From Komarekiella atlantica HA4396-MV6 (GTDB lineage: Bacteria; Cyanobacteriota; Cyanobacteriia; Cyanobacteriales; Nostocaceae), in NCBI GenBank assembly GCA_019359395.1, contig JAHHHK010000024.1:47542-111541 (forward strand): 64,000 nucleotides of DNA, in the 5' to 3' direction. Both the position numbers and the translations under genes were made by a program. The notes under the pieces were generated by a model, which was given only the letters and a program-made list of their open reading frames with translations, ran no database searches and had not been told where the DNA came from. Position 1 is the stretch's first letter; each line of letters begins with the position of its first letter. Positions 54,247 to 63,487 of the stretch are shown here, piece by piece.

Positions 54247-55971
54247 TTAAAACAAGAAGTAGCGCTGAGCCATAGGTAAATTAGCAGCAGGTTCACAAGT
54301 TAACAATTCCCCATCGGCTCTGACTTCGTAGGTTTCTGGGTTAACTTCAATGTGTGGAGTAGCATCGTTGTGTTTCAAATCCTTCTTCCTCACATTACGG
54401 GTATTAGAAACAGCTGCGGTTTTAGTAGTTAAGCTTAGGTGTTTAGGTATACCTCTATTCAAAGCTTCTTGAGACATAAAGGTAATTGAGGTAGCTCCAA
54501 TAGCCCCGCCAAAAGCGCCAAACATTGGACGCATGTGAACGGGTTCGGGGGTGGGAATACTGGCATTAGGGTCGCCCATCTGTGCCCAAACAATCATTCC
54601 TCCTTTAATGACAAGCTCTGGTTTTACGCCAAAAAAGGCAGGTTTCCATAAACACAAATCAGCTAACTTCCCTTCTTCAATGGAACCGACGTAATCAGCA
54701 ATTCCATGAGCGATCGCAGGATTAATTGTGTATTTTGCAATATAGCGCTTAGCCCTAAAGTTATCATTGTTTGAGGAACTTTTCTCAGGAGATAATGGCC
54801 CTCTCTGGACTTTCATCTTGTGAGCAGTTTGCCAAGTCCGTAGAATTACTTCCCCTACCCTGCCCATTGCTTGGGAATCGGAAGCCATAATGCTAATAAC
54901 GCCTAGATCGTGCAAAATATCCTCAGCTGCGATCGTTTGTGGGCGAATTCTAGAATCGGCAAATTTGACATCTTCCTCAATGTTGGGATCAAGGTGATGG
55001 CATACCATCAACATATCCTTGTGTTCAGCTAAGGTATTGATGGTGTAGGGGCGAGTGGGATTTGTCGAAGCAGGTAGAACATAATCGTATTGGCAAACTT
55101 TTAAAATATCAGGCGCATGTCCACCACCTGCACCCTCGGTGTGGAAAGTGTGAATCACACGTTCTGCAAAAGCCGCAATTGTCTTTTCCACAAATCCTGC
55201 TTCGTTAAGCGTGTCGGTATGAATGGCGACTTGTACATCATATTCATCAGCAACGCTAAGACAGGTACGAATCGCCTCTGGCGTAGTTCCCCAGTCTTCA
55301 TGCAGCTTTAAACCGATGACTCCAGCCTCAACTTGTTGAACTAAGCCATCACGTACACTGCTATTACCTTTGCCCAAAAAACCGATGTTTATAGGAAAAG
55401 CATCAGCCGCTTGTAACATGCGGTGAATGTGCCAAGGGCCAGGGGTGCAAGTGGTGGCGGTAGTGCCAGCCGCCGGGCCTGTACCACCGCCAATCATGGT
55501 TGTAGTTCCAGAGGCGATCGCGGTTTCGATTTGTTGAGGACAAATAAAGTGAATGTGGGTGTCAATGGCTCCGGCTGTAACAATTCTGCCTTCTCCGGCT
55601 ATAATCTCCGTGCCTGGCCCAATGATAATATCCACGTTGTCTTGAATATTGGGATTGCCTGCTTTCCCAATTTTGAAAATTTTCCCGCTTTTAATGCCAA
55701 TATCGGCTTTAACGATGCCCCACCAGTCGAGAATCAAGGCGTTGGTGATTACTGTATCTACAGCGTTATCTTGATCGCCACCATTAATGATGGGAGATTG
55801 TCCCATACCATCTCGAATCACCTTACCGCCGCCGAATTTTACCTCTTCGCCATAAGTGGTGTAGTCTCTTTCAACTTCAATAAATAATTCTGTATCAGCA
55901 AGGCGGACGCGATCGCCAACAGTCGGGCCGAACATGGCTGCATAGTCTTGTCGTTTGATCCGATAGCTCAT
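54247..55971 (-). CDS. ureC: urease alpha (catalytic) subunit
   Basis: A 574-residue UreC, the nickel-containing subunit that hydrolyses urea to ammonia and carbamate. The HxH nickel ligands are in [12 protein letters not shown], the carbamylated lysine in [12 protein letters not shown], and the active-site flap in [13 protein letters not shown]. The N-terminus [20 protein letters not shown] and C-terminus [11 protein letters not shown] are complete. AGAGGA precedes the ATG. No ureA, ureB or accessory ureDEFG gene lies in the adjoining sequence, although ureABC are often contiguous in cyanobacteria, so the remaining subunits must be elsewhere. Confidence 0.96.
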   Translation of the reverse strand: MSYRIKRQDYAAMFGPTVGDRVRLADTELFIEVERDYTTYGEEVKFGGGKVIRDGMGQSPIINGGDQDNAVDTVITNALILDWWGIVKADIGIKSGKIFKIGKAGNPNIQDNVDIIIGPGTEIIAGEGRIVTAGAIDTHIHFICPQQIETAIASGTTTMIGGGTGPAAGTTATTCTPGPWHIHRMLQAADAFPINIGFLGKGNSSVRDGLVQQVEAGVIGLKLHEDWGTTPEAIRTCLSVADEYDVQVAIHTDTLNEAGFVEKTIAAFAERVIHTFHTEGAGGGHAPDILKVCQYDYVLPASTNPTRPYTINTLAEHKDMLMVCHHLDPNIEEDVKFADSRIRPQTIAAEDILHDLGVISIMASDSQAMGRVGEVILRTWQTAHKMKVQRGPLSPEKSSSNNDNFRAKRYIAKYTINPAIAHGIADYVGSIEEGKLADLCLWKPAFFGVKPELVIKGGMIVWAQMGDPNASIPTPEPVHMRPMFGAFGGAIGATSITFMSQEALNRGIPKHLSLTTKTAAVSNTRNVRKKDLKHNDATPHIEVNPETYEVRADGELLTCEPAANLPMAQRYFLF

Positions 55972-56217
55972 GTTTTTCCTCTTAATTAAGCGAATGGAAT
56001 TTATTTTCTAATTAGAACAGTAATTATTATCTAATGGGGATTAGGAATTAGGCATTGGGCATTGGTGACTCTTCCTCATTCTCCATACCCGAAAACTCTA
56101 TTCCCTAGCTTGAAAAGTTCTGTAGGCAAAGAGAAGTCTGTAGCAAGATTCCGCAGGGTGCGAGAAACGGTGCAGTGATAATCTGCTTGAAGATAAAGTC
56201 TGACCATCCAACACAAT

Positions 56218-56304
56218 ATGGATATTAACCAACAAAAAGAACAATTTAGCATCAGCTATATTAGAGCGATCGCCGCCGTTGCAGGTTATGGAGATTTGCC
56301 ATGA
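56218..56304 (+). pseudogene. remnant of DUF4365-type gene
   Basis: A 28-codon frame MDINQQKEQFSISYIRAIAA then VAGYGDLP, overlapping the next gene by ATGA. The start matches the beginning of DUF4365 proteins, which are normally ~150-200 residues and often found in defence regions. The rest is missing, so an internal deletion that kept only the translational coupling is likely. The preceding 55972-56217 contains a degenerate G-rich repeat and no gene. Confidence 0.45.
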
Positions 56305-56843
56305 AAGTTACTATCAAAGATAGTGAAATACTCAAAACTGTTAATCCTGATGTGATTCAGGCACACTTGCAAGCAACAGGTTGGCACGAAACAGGACGTA
56401 TATATAATAATACCGGGGCAATTTGGCGACTGAAAAAAGATGCCGCCGATGAATATGAAATTTTGCTACCTCTTCAGCATAGTTTAGGAGATTCTGCTGA
56501 AAGAATCAGCGATATCTTAAAAACATTAGAGATAGTAGAAAATCGTAACCAAGTTGATATATTAAGTGAATTTATTACCAACTATCCTAATTTCACCGTA
56601 CAAGGTGTAGTTATGCAAATTGCCACTTTTCAACTTGATAAACTGAGTGGAAAAATTACTTTACTATGTACAGTTTTTGATAAATTGCAAGAAATTAAAA
56701 CTGAACTAGTAGACAATGATTATATCTTAGCGATTAAAGCCTATCAGGAGCGTTTACCAATTCGCTGCACAGGTGATTTAGTCAGAGAAGACAATCATCT
56801 TATTCTGAAAAATCCTCAAAATTTACAAATTGAAAAAATTTAA
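56301..56843 (+). CDS. conserved hypothetical protein
   Basis: A 180-residue soluble protein not assigned to a known function. It begins MKVTIKDSEILKTVNPDVIQ, contains WHETGRIYNNTGAIWRLKKD and LLPLQHSLGDSAERISDIL, and has mixed alpha/beta character. It overlaps the DUF4365 remnant by four bases, so both came as one operon. Similar proteins are seen beside DUF4365 and restriction-like genes in cyanobacteria, so a defence link is possible but unproven. Confidence 0.6.
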   Translation: MKVTIKDSEILKTVNPDVIQAHLQATGWHETGRIYNNTGAIWRLKKDAADEYEILLPLQHSLGDSAERISDILKTLEIVENRNQVDILSEFITNYPNFTVQGVVMQIATFQLDKLSGKITLLCTVFDKLQEIKTELVDNDYILAIKAYQERLPIRCTGDLVREDNHLILKNPQNLQIEKI

Positions 56844-56949
56844 CTCCAGCTTATCAATATTTTTAGGCTTCCGCAGGGGTTTGCGGTGATGCTGGGGATG
56901 CAGGAGGCAGTACAGTAACTAATGCGTACAAAAAAAGAGTATAAATTAT

Positions 56950-56968
56950 GTATACTTAATAAGTATAC
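56950..56968. promoter_or_regulatory. candidate operator upstream of the RT gene
   Basis: GTATACTTAATAAGTATAC is a perfect inverted repeat with 8-bp arms and a 3-bp centre, ~150 bp before the reverse-transcriptase ATG. It lacks a T-run and GC content, so a dimeric repressor site is more likely than a terminator. The rest of 56844-57116 is AT-rich with no gene. Confidence 0.4.
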
Positions 56969-57116
56969 TTCTTCAATCAATGTTATGATTTAAAGTCACT
57001 TAATTTTACTTTCTATGATTAGAATCTTTAGCTAAGAACTTCTTTTAGTGAATGACTGAAATAAGTACAAACCTTTGATGATCTACACCTGATTGACTAA
57101 ATAATAGATATAAATA

Positions 57117-59405
57117 ATGACATCCTCTGAAAATCTGTGGGATAAATTTCTAACTTACGATAATTTTCTGCTGGCTTGGCAAAGAACAGTAAATGTTACT
57201 AGCCGTATGATTATTGATGAGTTGGGGTTTAGAATATTTGCCTTTAATCTTGAGGCTAATCTAAAAGATTTAATCAGGCAAGTACAAGCGGAAGATTTTC
57301 CCTATACACCGCTAGCAGATCATAAAGTGTATGTTCCAAAACCATCAACGACATTGAGAACAATGTCACTCATGGCTGTACCTGATGTTATTATTTACCA
57401 GGCTGTTGTTAATGTTATTGCTGACGAAAGTCATCAATATCTGGTGACTCACCAGAATCAACATATTTTTGGTAATATTTATGCTGGTTCAGGTAAACGT
57501 TGGATGCTCCGTCCCTGGAAACAACAATATAATAACTTCGTTAATTCTGTTGAAAGATTATACCGTAAGGGGAATTCTTGGATTGCTTCAACAGATATTG
57601 TGTCTTTTTACGACACTATTGACCACGAAAGACTTATTCAGATTCTATGGAAATATTGTAGATGTAAAAGAGATAGGAAATTTGAAAACCTCTTGAGAGA
57701 ATGTCTTTCAAAATGGTCAGCACATACAGCAGATGTAAAAATGAGTCGTGGAATTCCTCAAGGTAGTAATGCTTCTGATTTCTTAGCAAATTTATTTTTA
57801 TATGAACTTGATAAGATCATGATTTGTCAAGGATATAATTATGTACGCTATGTAGACGATATACGTATTCTAGAACTTGATAAGCAAACTGTTCAGCAAG
57901 GACTAATTCTTTTTGATTTAGAACTTAAGCGGGCTGGATTAGTAGCTCAGGTCACAAAAACTAGCATTCATGAAATAGAGGATATAAATAAAGAAATTAC
58001 ACATTTACGCTTTATAATTACAGATCCCACAGGAACAGGAGAATATACTCTAATTAAAGAGCCTACTATTTCTCAAAGTGAACAGGCTGAATTAGCGGCA
58101 GATTATGTTAAAAAAACAAATACCGATAGTATAGATGAAGAAGCAAAAGTATCAAATATTTATCCTGGTTTGGATGAAGATTTAGATGAAGAAGAGGGTG
58201 AAAGCTCCTTTTCAAATAGAAATCTGAATATAGATACAGAGGGAAATGAAAAACTGCAAGAGCAATTGCGCGAGATATTTTTAGAAGCTTATTCACTTTT
58301 AGATAATTTAGACAAAAGTAAAGAAGCAGAATCAAATCTCACGTTTTGCTTGTACCGCCTAGAACCTCATGAGTCAATACGTAAGCAAATAGTAGATTTA
58401 CTTGACAGGCTGCCTTGGCGTTCTGAAGCTATATGTTATTGTTTAGGACGTTTTAAAAACGATTCATTGATTATAGAAGAATTGCAAAATTTTATAAATA
58501 AACATAAGGTATATTCTTGGCATCGTGCTAATTCCCTATGGTCTTTATATCAAATTAGTGGAGCTAAAAATACTTCATTTCTATGCCGAGAATGGCTAGC
58601 TGATACTCGACTAGATTGGTATGCCAGAATGATAGCTGCACGAATATTGGGAAAACTTCCTGCTCAACATTCCTATTTTATGGAATGCTTGCAGCAAGAA
58701 CAGCAGAATAGTAAAGATGATCCAGAAGCTTCATCACTGCTGAGACAAGAATTAGCTTATAGTGCTTTTCAGAGGATTAAATCACATGATAAGCTGTTAG
58801 CATTATTTCGTTTAATTTGTACTGATAAAAGCCTTATATTACATAGGTTAGCTATTTATCTTCTACAAATGAATAAATGTAGAGTTACTTGGGATGATTT
58901 AAAGCCATATCATCAAGAAATAGGCAAGCTATCAGATTTAGTTAGAGATGTTGGCTTATCATCAGACGCACCAAAAATATGCTTTGTCTACCAAACACTT
59001 TCAACTATGTATGACGTTTCATTTTCATCCAGCAATCTTTGTCTGTTTTATGGTGTGCATTACGAAAGAGCAGTTGAGCAGTTACGAGAATCTGTAAGTA
59101 GTTATCATAAATCACCTAATGCTTATATCATAACTTTCCATCAATTTGCACATCTTACTTTAATTGCTTTTTATGAATATACTTTTCCCTCAGAATCAGA
59201 ATTACATGACGGCTATGCATCTCTCACAGACAGAAAGGTTTTCACCGCTTCCCTTCCAAATGGCTACGAAACTTGGAAAGAACTTGGCTCTATGCGGAAC
59301 CGTGTTGATCATCCAGTAGATAAAAAAACAAAATCACACTCCAAAAAGATTACTAGTGAAGAAACGAAATTTTTTTGTAAAAAACTCAATGTTGCTCTCC
59401 AATAA
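57117..59405 (+). CDS. AbiA-like reverse transcriptase with helical repeats and HEPN-like end
   Basis: A 762-residue protein. Residues ~20-310 are a reverse transcriptase: VYVPKPSTTLRTMSLM, first catalytic Asp160 in ASTDIVSFYDTIDH, RGIPQGSNASDFLANLFL (211-228) and the YVDD box at 245-248. A charged linker (about 330-385) leads to ~270 residues of helical, HEAT-like repeats. The C-terminal helical part ends with RNRVDH at 727-732, the RNxxxH motif of HEPN ribonucleases. RT plus helical repeats plus HEPN is the layout of AbiA-type abortive-infection RTs of the unknown-group/Abi clade. It lacks the maturase and HNH parts of group II intron RTs and there is no intron, retron msr/msd or DGR repeat nearby. 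Probable anti-phage role by inference. Confidence 0.8.
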   Translation: MTSSENLWDKFLTYDNFLLAWQRTVNVTSRMIIDELGFRIFAFNLEANLKDLIRQVQAEDFPYTPLADHKVYVPKPSTTLRTMSLMAVPDVIIYQAVVNVIADESHQYLVTHQNQHIFGNIYAGSGKRWMLRPWKQQYNNFVNSVERLYRKGNSWIASTDIVSFYDTIDHERLIQILWKYCRCKRDRKFENLLRECLSKWSAHTADVKMSRGIPQGSNASDFLANLFLYELDKIMICQGYNYVRYVDDIRILELDKQTVQQGLILFDLELKRAGLVAQVTKTSIHEIEDINKEITHLRFIITDPTGTGEYTLIKEPTISQSEQAELAADYVKKTNTDSIDEEAKVSNIYPGLDEDLDEEEGESSFSNRNLNIDTEGNEKLQEQLREIFLEAYSLLDNLDKSKEAESNLTFCLYRLEPHESIRKQIVDLLDRLPWRSEAICYCLGRFKNDSLIIEELQNFINKHKVYSWHRANSLWSLYQISGAKNTSFLCREWLADTRLDWYARMIAARILGKLPAQHSYFMECLQQEQQNSKDDPEASSLLRQELAYSAFQRIKSHDKLLALFRLICTDKSLILHRLAIYLLQMNKCRVTWDDLKPYHQEIGKLSDLVRDVGLSSDAPKICFVYQTLSTMYDVSFSSSNLCLFYGVHYERAVEQLRESVSSYHKSPNAYIITFHQFAHLTLIAFYEYTFPSESELHDGYASLTDRKVFTASLPNGYETWKELGSMRNRVDHPVDKKTKSHSKKITSEETKFFCKKLNVALQ

Positions 59406-59587
59406 ATTTTTGATTGTTGGCTAAGTTCGTCTCCTGTTCCTACTCCTACTACTTCTGTTCCCATATCAAAAACATGATGAATAAACCAATCATCTAAATC
59501 TGAAAATTACTCGATCACACTCGCCCACAACGCTATAATCATCGATTAATTGAGGCACAATAGAACCAAAGACACTGTGAACACACA

Positions 59588-59857
59588 ATGACTACTCAAT
59601 TAATGGTTCAACCCTCATCCTTAATGTCTTCTGGTATCAGGATGAGCGAATTCGGTGATATTTATCTTTTTAAATTTACCGATGAGCTACAGTCTCGCTT
59701 TGAAGAACTGTTGCAGAAGAAAAAAGCTGATGCGCTCACTCCTGAAGAAGAAGCTGAGTATGTAGGCATTTCCGAACTTGAGCGAATATTTACCTTGATT
59801 AACGCTCAACTAGCAGCCAAAAGTAAATGGTGTCCGAACAAACTCGAAGACTTGTAA
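59588..59857 (+). CDS. small hypothetical protein coupled to HNH nuclease
   Basis: An 89-residue, largely helical acidic protein: FGDIYLFKFTDELQSRFEEL then a Lys-rich turn and EEEAEYVGISELERIF. No known domain. Its 3' end overlaps the HNH gene by 31 bp in another frame, implying translational coupling and a functional pair. It could be a regulator or antitoxin-like partner; that is inference from layout only. Confidence 0.65.
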   Translation: MTTQLMVQPSSLMSSGIRMSEFGDIYLFKFTDELQSRFEELLQKKKADALTPEEEAEYVGISELERIFTLINAQLAAKSKWCPNKLEDL

Positions 59858-60273
59858 GAAAACGAGCTGAATATCTCTGCGAATACTGTCACTCTCCAGA
59901 ATACTTGAGTCCAGACCGTTTTACCATTGACCATATCATGCCGCAGTCTTTGGGTGGCTCAGATGAACTGGATAATTTAGCTTTAGCTTGTCATCGCTGT
60001 AATGAGCGTCACTACAATTTTACAGTAGGTACTGATCCCAAAACTCAAAAACAAGTCCCTCTATTTCATCCCCGTCAGCAAAAATGGTCTGAGCATTTTA
60101 TTTGGACAAAAGACGGGATAAAAATTGTAGGTACAACTTCTACAGGGAGAGCTACTAGCCATCGCTTTGACTTCAATGATGAACGTCGTGATGAGCCTTC
60201 AATTCAAATTGCTCGTCGTTTTTGGGTAGAAGCGGGTTGGCATCCACCCCAGTCAGATCCACGTCAAGAATAA
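59827..60273 (+). CDS. HNH endonuclease
   Basis: A 148-residue HNH nuclease. Zinc-binding cysteines are in CEYCHSPEYLSPDRF and CHRCNERH. The catalytic core is FTIDHIMPQSLGGSDELDNL (DH...N) followed by ALACHRCN. After the HNH fold is a basic/aromatic tail, PLFHPRQQKWSEHFIW, characteristic of a family common in cyanobacteria. It overlaps the preceding small gene. Role may be restriction-like or homing-like; no recognised target. Confidence 0.88.
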   Translation: MVSEQTRRLVRKRAEYLCEYCHSPEYLSPDRFTIDHIMPQSLGGSDELDNLALACHRCNERHYNFTVGTDPKTQKQVPLFHPRQQKWSEHFIWTKDGIKIVGTTSTGRATSHRFDFNDERRDEPSIQIARRFWVEAGWHPPQSDPRQE

Positions 60274-60336
60274 GAAAAAATGCCTTCCCGGTATATTTAC
60301 TCCCGCCTAAGTTCCCGCCAAATCCCTGACCGAACA

Positions 60337-60384
60337 ATTTTAGATTTTAGATTTTAGATTAAATGAAAATCTGAAATCTAAAAT
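60337..60384. repeat. ATTTTAGATTTTAGATT inverted repeat
   Basis: Three TTTTAGA units face AATCTGAAATCTAAAAT, making an AT-rich stem between the HNH gene and the convergent amidohydrolase gene. May act as a bidirectional transcript end. Confidence 0.4.
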
Positions 60385-60528
60385 ACTGGGTTTCAAGCCT
60401 CTCCGTTTACGGAGATAAAAAATCAAAAAATCATCATTGCAAGCCGAACAACAGTTGATTTTTATTAACCGATGGGGCGTAATTAGTAATTCACGGCAGA
60501 TGAGAATTCAACCGTGTTTATTTGTGTT

Positions 60529-61923
60529 TCACAACCCCATGACTGTGCGATAATGTGCTTCAATTTGCGCCACGGTTTGAGATTTGCGTGTTGTCTCCCA
60601 TTGACTACGATTAAATAATTCTTGCAGCAATTCATCAACATTAATTGTTGTCACTTTACCATCAGCAATAATTTGTTTGCCATTTACCCAAACACTATTC
60701 ACGACATTGGTAGGACGCCCTAAAACTAGTAACCCAATGGGATCTGTACGGGGTAATAAAGATAAATTAGTCAGGTCATAAAGTACTAAATCGGCTTGTT
60801 TTCCTGGAGTGAGGGAACCGAGTTTATCTGCTATATTCAGTCCCTTCGCGCCTCCCAAGGATGCCATTTCTACCGCTTGCCGGGGTGTAATCCAATGCTG
60901 ATAATCTGAGTCTGTAACGTTGTGCAAAATCGAACCAATTTTGATGGCTTCTAGTAAGTCTTGGGAATCATTGCTGGAAGCGCCATCACAACCAAAAGTT
61001 ACGTTTACCCCAGCTTGCCGATATTTTAAAATTGGGGCGATGCCACTGCCTAAACGCAGATTACTCAAAGGATTGTGAACGACTGTAGATTGGGTTTGGG
61101 CAAGGATGGCGATGTCAGCATCATTTAAGTGGACACAATGGGCTAGTGTGGTGCGATCGCTCAAGTACCCGATTCTTTTAAGATGTTCAACAGCAGTACA
61201 ACCGTATTTTTCTTCGGCAAGTTTTTGCTGTGCTTTGGTTTCTAGTAAATGAGAGTGACGACAAAGATTATAACGTGAGCTTAATTCAATACACCCCTCA
61301 AACAAAGCATCAGTACACAACTGAATTCCTGTTGGGGCGACTAAAATATTCACACCTTCATCCGGTCGATGAAATTGTCTCACCGCCTCTTCAATGATTT
61401 CCAGTGTGGCCGCAGTTGAGCGAAAATAAGGCTCATGAGTTTGTGCTGATTCCCCAGATGGCATCCCTGCTGTGAGAGATTCATCTTGGATCAGCGGGGC
61501 GATAAAAGCACGAATCCCAACTTCTCTATAAGCACGAGTTGCAGTGGCGATGGTTTCTAACTCTTGTCCTGGAATTAACACTAGATGATCTACCACACTC
61601 GTCCCGCCAGAAAGTAGGGTTTCTACGGCGGTTCCCAAGGCGCTGAGATAAACCTTTTCTAGATCGAGGGGAGCAAAGTCATACAGTTCCGCTAGCCATA
61701 ATTCTAAGGGCAAGGCTGACATGATCCCGCGTTGCCACATCTCTGATGAGTGGGTGTGGGCGTTAAAGAAGCCAGGAAGCAACAGTTTATTGTTACCATC
61801 AAAGGCAGTACCGACAACATCTAAATCGGCTGCAATGGCGGCAATCTTCCCGTCCACAACCTGTACATCTACGGTTGCATAACTGTCACGGGCGGCAATT
61901 AAAACATTCTGGATGGTGATCAC
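60529..61923 (-). CDS. amidohydrolase (cytosine deaminase/AtzB-MtaD-like)
   Basis: A 464-residue metal-dependent amidohydrolase. Metal ligands: GFFNAHTHSSEMW (HxH), CRHSHLLET, LAHCVHLND and FGCDGASSNDSQD. The N- and C-terminal beta-sandwich (LGSLTPGKQADLVLYDLTNL) is typical of deaminases that remove amino groups from heterocycles (AtzA/AtzB/TrzA, MtaD/SAH deaminase). Starts with GTG at 61923. It is divergent from the isochorismatase/cupin/CocE genes, and the four probably serve one degradation or salvage pathway for a nitrogen-containing compound. Confidence 0.85.
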   Translation of the reverse strand: MITIQNVLIAARDSYATVDVQVVDGKIAAIAADLDVVGTAFDGNNKLLLPGFFNAHTHSSEMWQRGIMSALPLELWLAELYDFAPLDLEKVYLSALGTAVETLLSGGTSVVDHLVLIPGQELETIATATRAYREVGIRAFIAPLIQDESLTAGMPSGESAQTHEPYFRSTAATLEIIEEAVRQFHRPDEGVNILVAPTGIQLCTDALFEGCIELSSRYNLCRHSHLLETKAQQKLAEEKYGCTAVEHLKRIGYLSDRTTLAHCVHLNDADIAILAQTQSTVVHNPLSNLRLGSGIAPILKYRQAGVNVTFGCDGASSNDSQDLLEAIKIGSILHNVTDSDYQHWITPRQAVEMASLGGAKGLNIADKLGSLTPGKQADLVLYDLTNLSLLPRTDPIGLLVLGRPTNVVNSVWVNGKQIIADGKVTTINVDELLQELFNRSQWETTRKSQTVAQIEAHYRTVMGL

Positions 61924-62005
61924 GATTTTAACCTTGATTAAGTAATTGAACGCTCAACAGAATTTCAAGTTACAAAATAAAAAAGGTGTTGGGTGTTGCA
62001 ATTTT

Positions 62006-62800
62006 ATGAATATGGCTTTTCGGACATTGGGAGTTGCACCAAATGCTTGGACTGTGAATCAAGCGATCGCAGATATTACTCGTCCTCACAAGACCCCACA
62101 ACCCGTTATCTTATCAACAGAAACTAAAACCCTGCGCCTAGATTTGGCAAAAGCTGCCATCCTCGTCATCGATATGCAAAACGACTTTTGTCACCCTGAT
62201 GGTTGGTTAGCGCATATCGGCGTGGATGTAACTCCGGCGCGAAAGCCCATCGAAACTTTAAATAGCTTACTTCCTGAGCTGCGTGATGCTGGTGTCCCCG
62301 TAATTTGGGTCAATTGGGGAAATCGTCCCGACTTACTCAACATCAGTGCCGCCTCGCGTCACGTCTACAACCCTACAGGTTACGGCGTGGGATTGGGCGA
62401 TCCGCTACCTAGTAATGGTGCTAGGGTACTTTTGGCAGGTAGTTGGGCGGCGGCGGTGGTAGACGAACTAGAACAGCTACCGGAAGATATTTGTGTGGAT
62501 AAATACCGCATGAGTGGCTTTTGGGATACTCCTTTAGATAGTATCCTGCGAAATCTGGGAAAAACGACACTATTTTTTGCTGGTGTCAATGCTGACCAGT
62601 GTGTATTCACCACGCTATGTGATGCCAACTTCTTAGGATATGATTGCGTTTTAGTTAAAGACTGCACAGCTACAACTTCCCCCGAATATTGTTGGCTGGC
62701 GACATTATATAACGTGAAACAATGTTTTGGTTTTGTCACTGACTCGCAAGCAATTTTAACAGCGCTAAATAATCCTGAATCAACAGGAGGAGATAAATAA
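62006..62800 (+). CDS. isochorismatase-family cysteine hydrolase (biuret-hydrolase-like)
   Basis: A ~264-residue cysteine hydrolase. The catalytic Asp lies in ILVIDMQNDFCHPDG, the Lys in ICVDKYRMSGFWDTPL and the nucleophile in FAGVNADQCVFTTLCDANF. These recall biuret amidohydrolase and related ureido/carbamoyl amidases. The frame opens at TTG 61946, but MNMAFRTLGVAPNAWTVNQ from ATG 62006 looks like the real start. It ends right before the cupin gene. With the divergent deaminase it suggests breakdown of a triazine-, pyrimidine- or ureide-like nitrogen source. Confidence 0.83.
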   Translation: MNMAFRTLGVAPNAWTVNQAIADITRPHKTPQPVILSTETKTLRLDLAKAAILVIDMQNDFCHPDGWLAHIGVDVTPARKPIETLNSLLPELRDAGVPVIWVNWGNRPDLLNISAASRHVYNPTGYGVGLGDPLPSNGARVLLAGSWAAAVVDELEQLPEDICVDKYRMSGFWDTPLDSILRNLGKTTLFFAGVNADQCVFTTLCDANFLGYDCVLVKDCTATTSPEYCWLATLYNVKQCFGFVTDSQAILTALNNPESTGGDK

Positions 62801-63256
62801 ATGCACTCTACTCGTTGTGTAATTCCTGTTATCAAATCTCCCAAAGATTACCAAGTATATCGCATCAGTCCTCACGACTCTAATCGCTTAGCAATTATCT
62901 TCGATTCAACAAACGCTAATACTTCCTTGACTTGTTGCATAGAAATTTTTGATATTGGTGGGCAAACACCGCCAAATCGTCATCAGTGGGCGGTGGAAAT
63001 GTTTTTTGTCCTCAAAGGGGAAGGAATAGCTATGTGTGACGGCAAAATTGCCCCAATCAAAACGGGAGATAGTTTATTAGTGCCTCCGACTGGTACTCAT
63101 TTGATTAGAAATACAGGTTCTAATCGTTTGTATACATTGACTGTAATGGTTCCTAATGAAGATTTTTCGGAATTAATTCGCAGTGGTACACCAGTAGAGT
63201 TAGATGCGGAAGATATGGCGGTGCTGGGGAGATTAGACGCTTTAATGCCTTGTTAG
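62801..63256 (+). CDS. cupin-domain protein
   Basis: A 151-residue cupin. GGQTPPNRHQWAVEMFFVLK carries the first metal-binding cupin motif (His-x5-6-Glu) and GDSLLVPPTGTHLIRNTG the second (P-x2-x-H-x3-N). GGAGGAG is well placed upstream, and the ATG comes directly after the isochorismatase stop, so both form one operon. Role: sensor, isomerase or dioxygenase of the same pathway; not decidable. Confidence 0.85.
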   Translation: MHSTRCVIPVIKSPKDYQVYRISPHDSNRLAIIFDSTNANTSLTCCIEIFDIGGQTPPNRHQWAVEMFFVLKGEGIAMCDGKIAPIKTGDSLLVPPTGTHLIRNTGSNRLYTLTVMVPNEDFSELIRSGTPVELDAEDMAVLGRLDALMPC

Positions 63257-63487
63257 GATTTTTAAATTTCACGCAGAGGCGCAAAGAAATACTCTGTGTC
63301 TCTGTCTTGAAAAGTTTCCTGCGGTTCGCGTTAGCGTCTCGTAAGAGAGGGAAACCCTCCTTCTTCTAACGGAGACCGGAGGCGAACAGAACTTTTCGCT
63401 GTCTTGAAAAGTTTCCTACGGCGGGAAACCCGCCTACAGAACTTTTCGCTGCGCCTCTGCGTGAGACAAATCTTTTCTAAATACTCC
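63257..63487. repeat. nested intergenic hairpin repeats
   Basis: Two overlapping repeats share the ends GTCTTGAAAAGTTTCCT and ACAGAACTTTTCGCTG. The second (63398-63451) is identical over 54 bases to 28117-28170. The first encloses a TCTCGTAAGAGAGG palindrome. They lie between the cupin and CocE genes. Confidence 0.7.

Noticed and set aside
57117..59405. Group II intron, retron or DGR origin for the RT
   Set aside because: No maturase X/HNH part, no intron RNA features, no msr/msd-like inverted repeats and no template/variable repeat pair seen nearby.
59406..59587. Minus-strand frame reading DWFIHHVFDMGTEVVGVGTG
   Set aside because: Short, no start, part of it is a simple CCTACTCCTACTACTT repeat; not convincing as a gene fragment.
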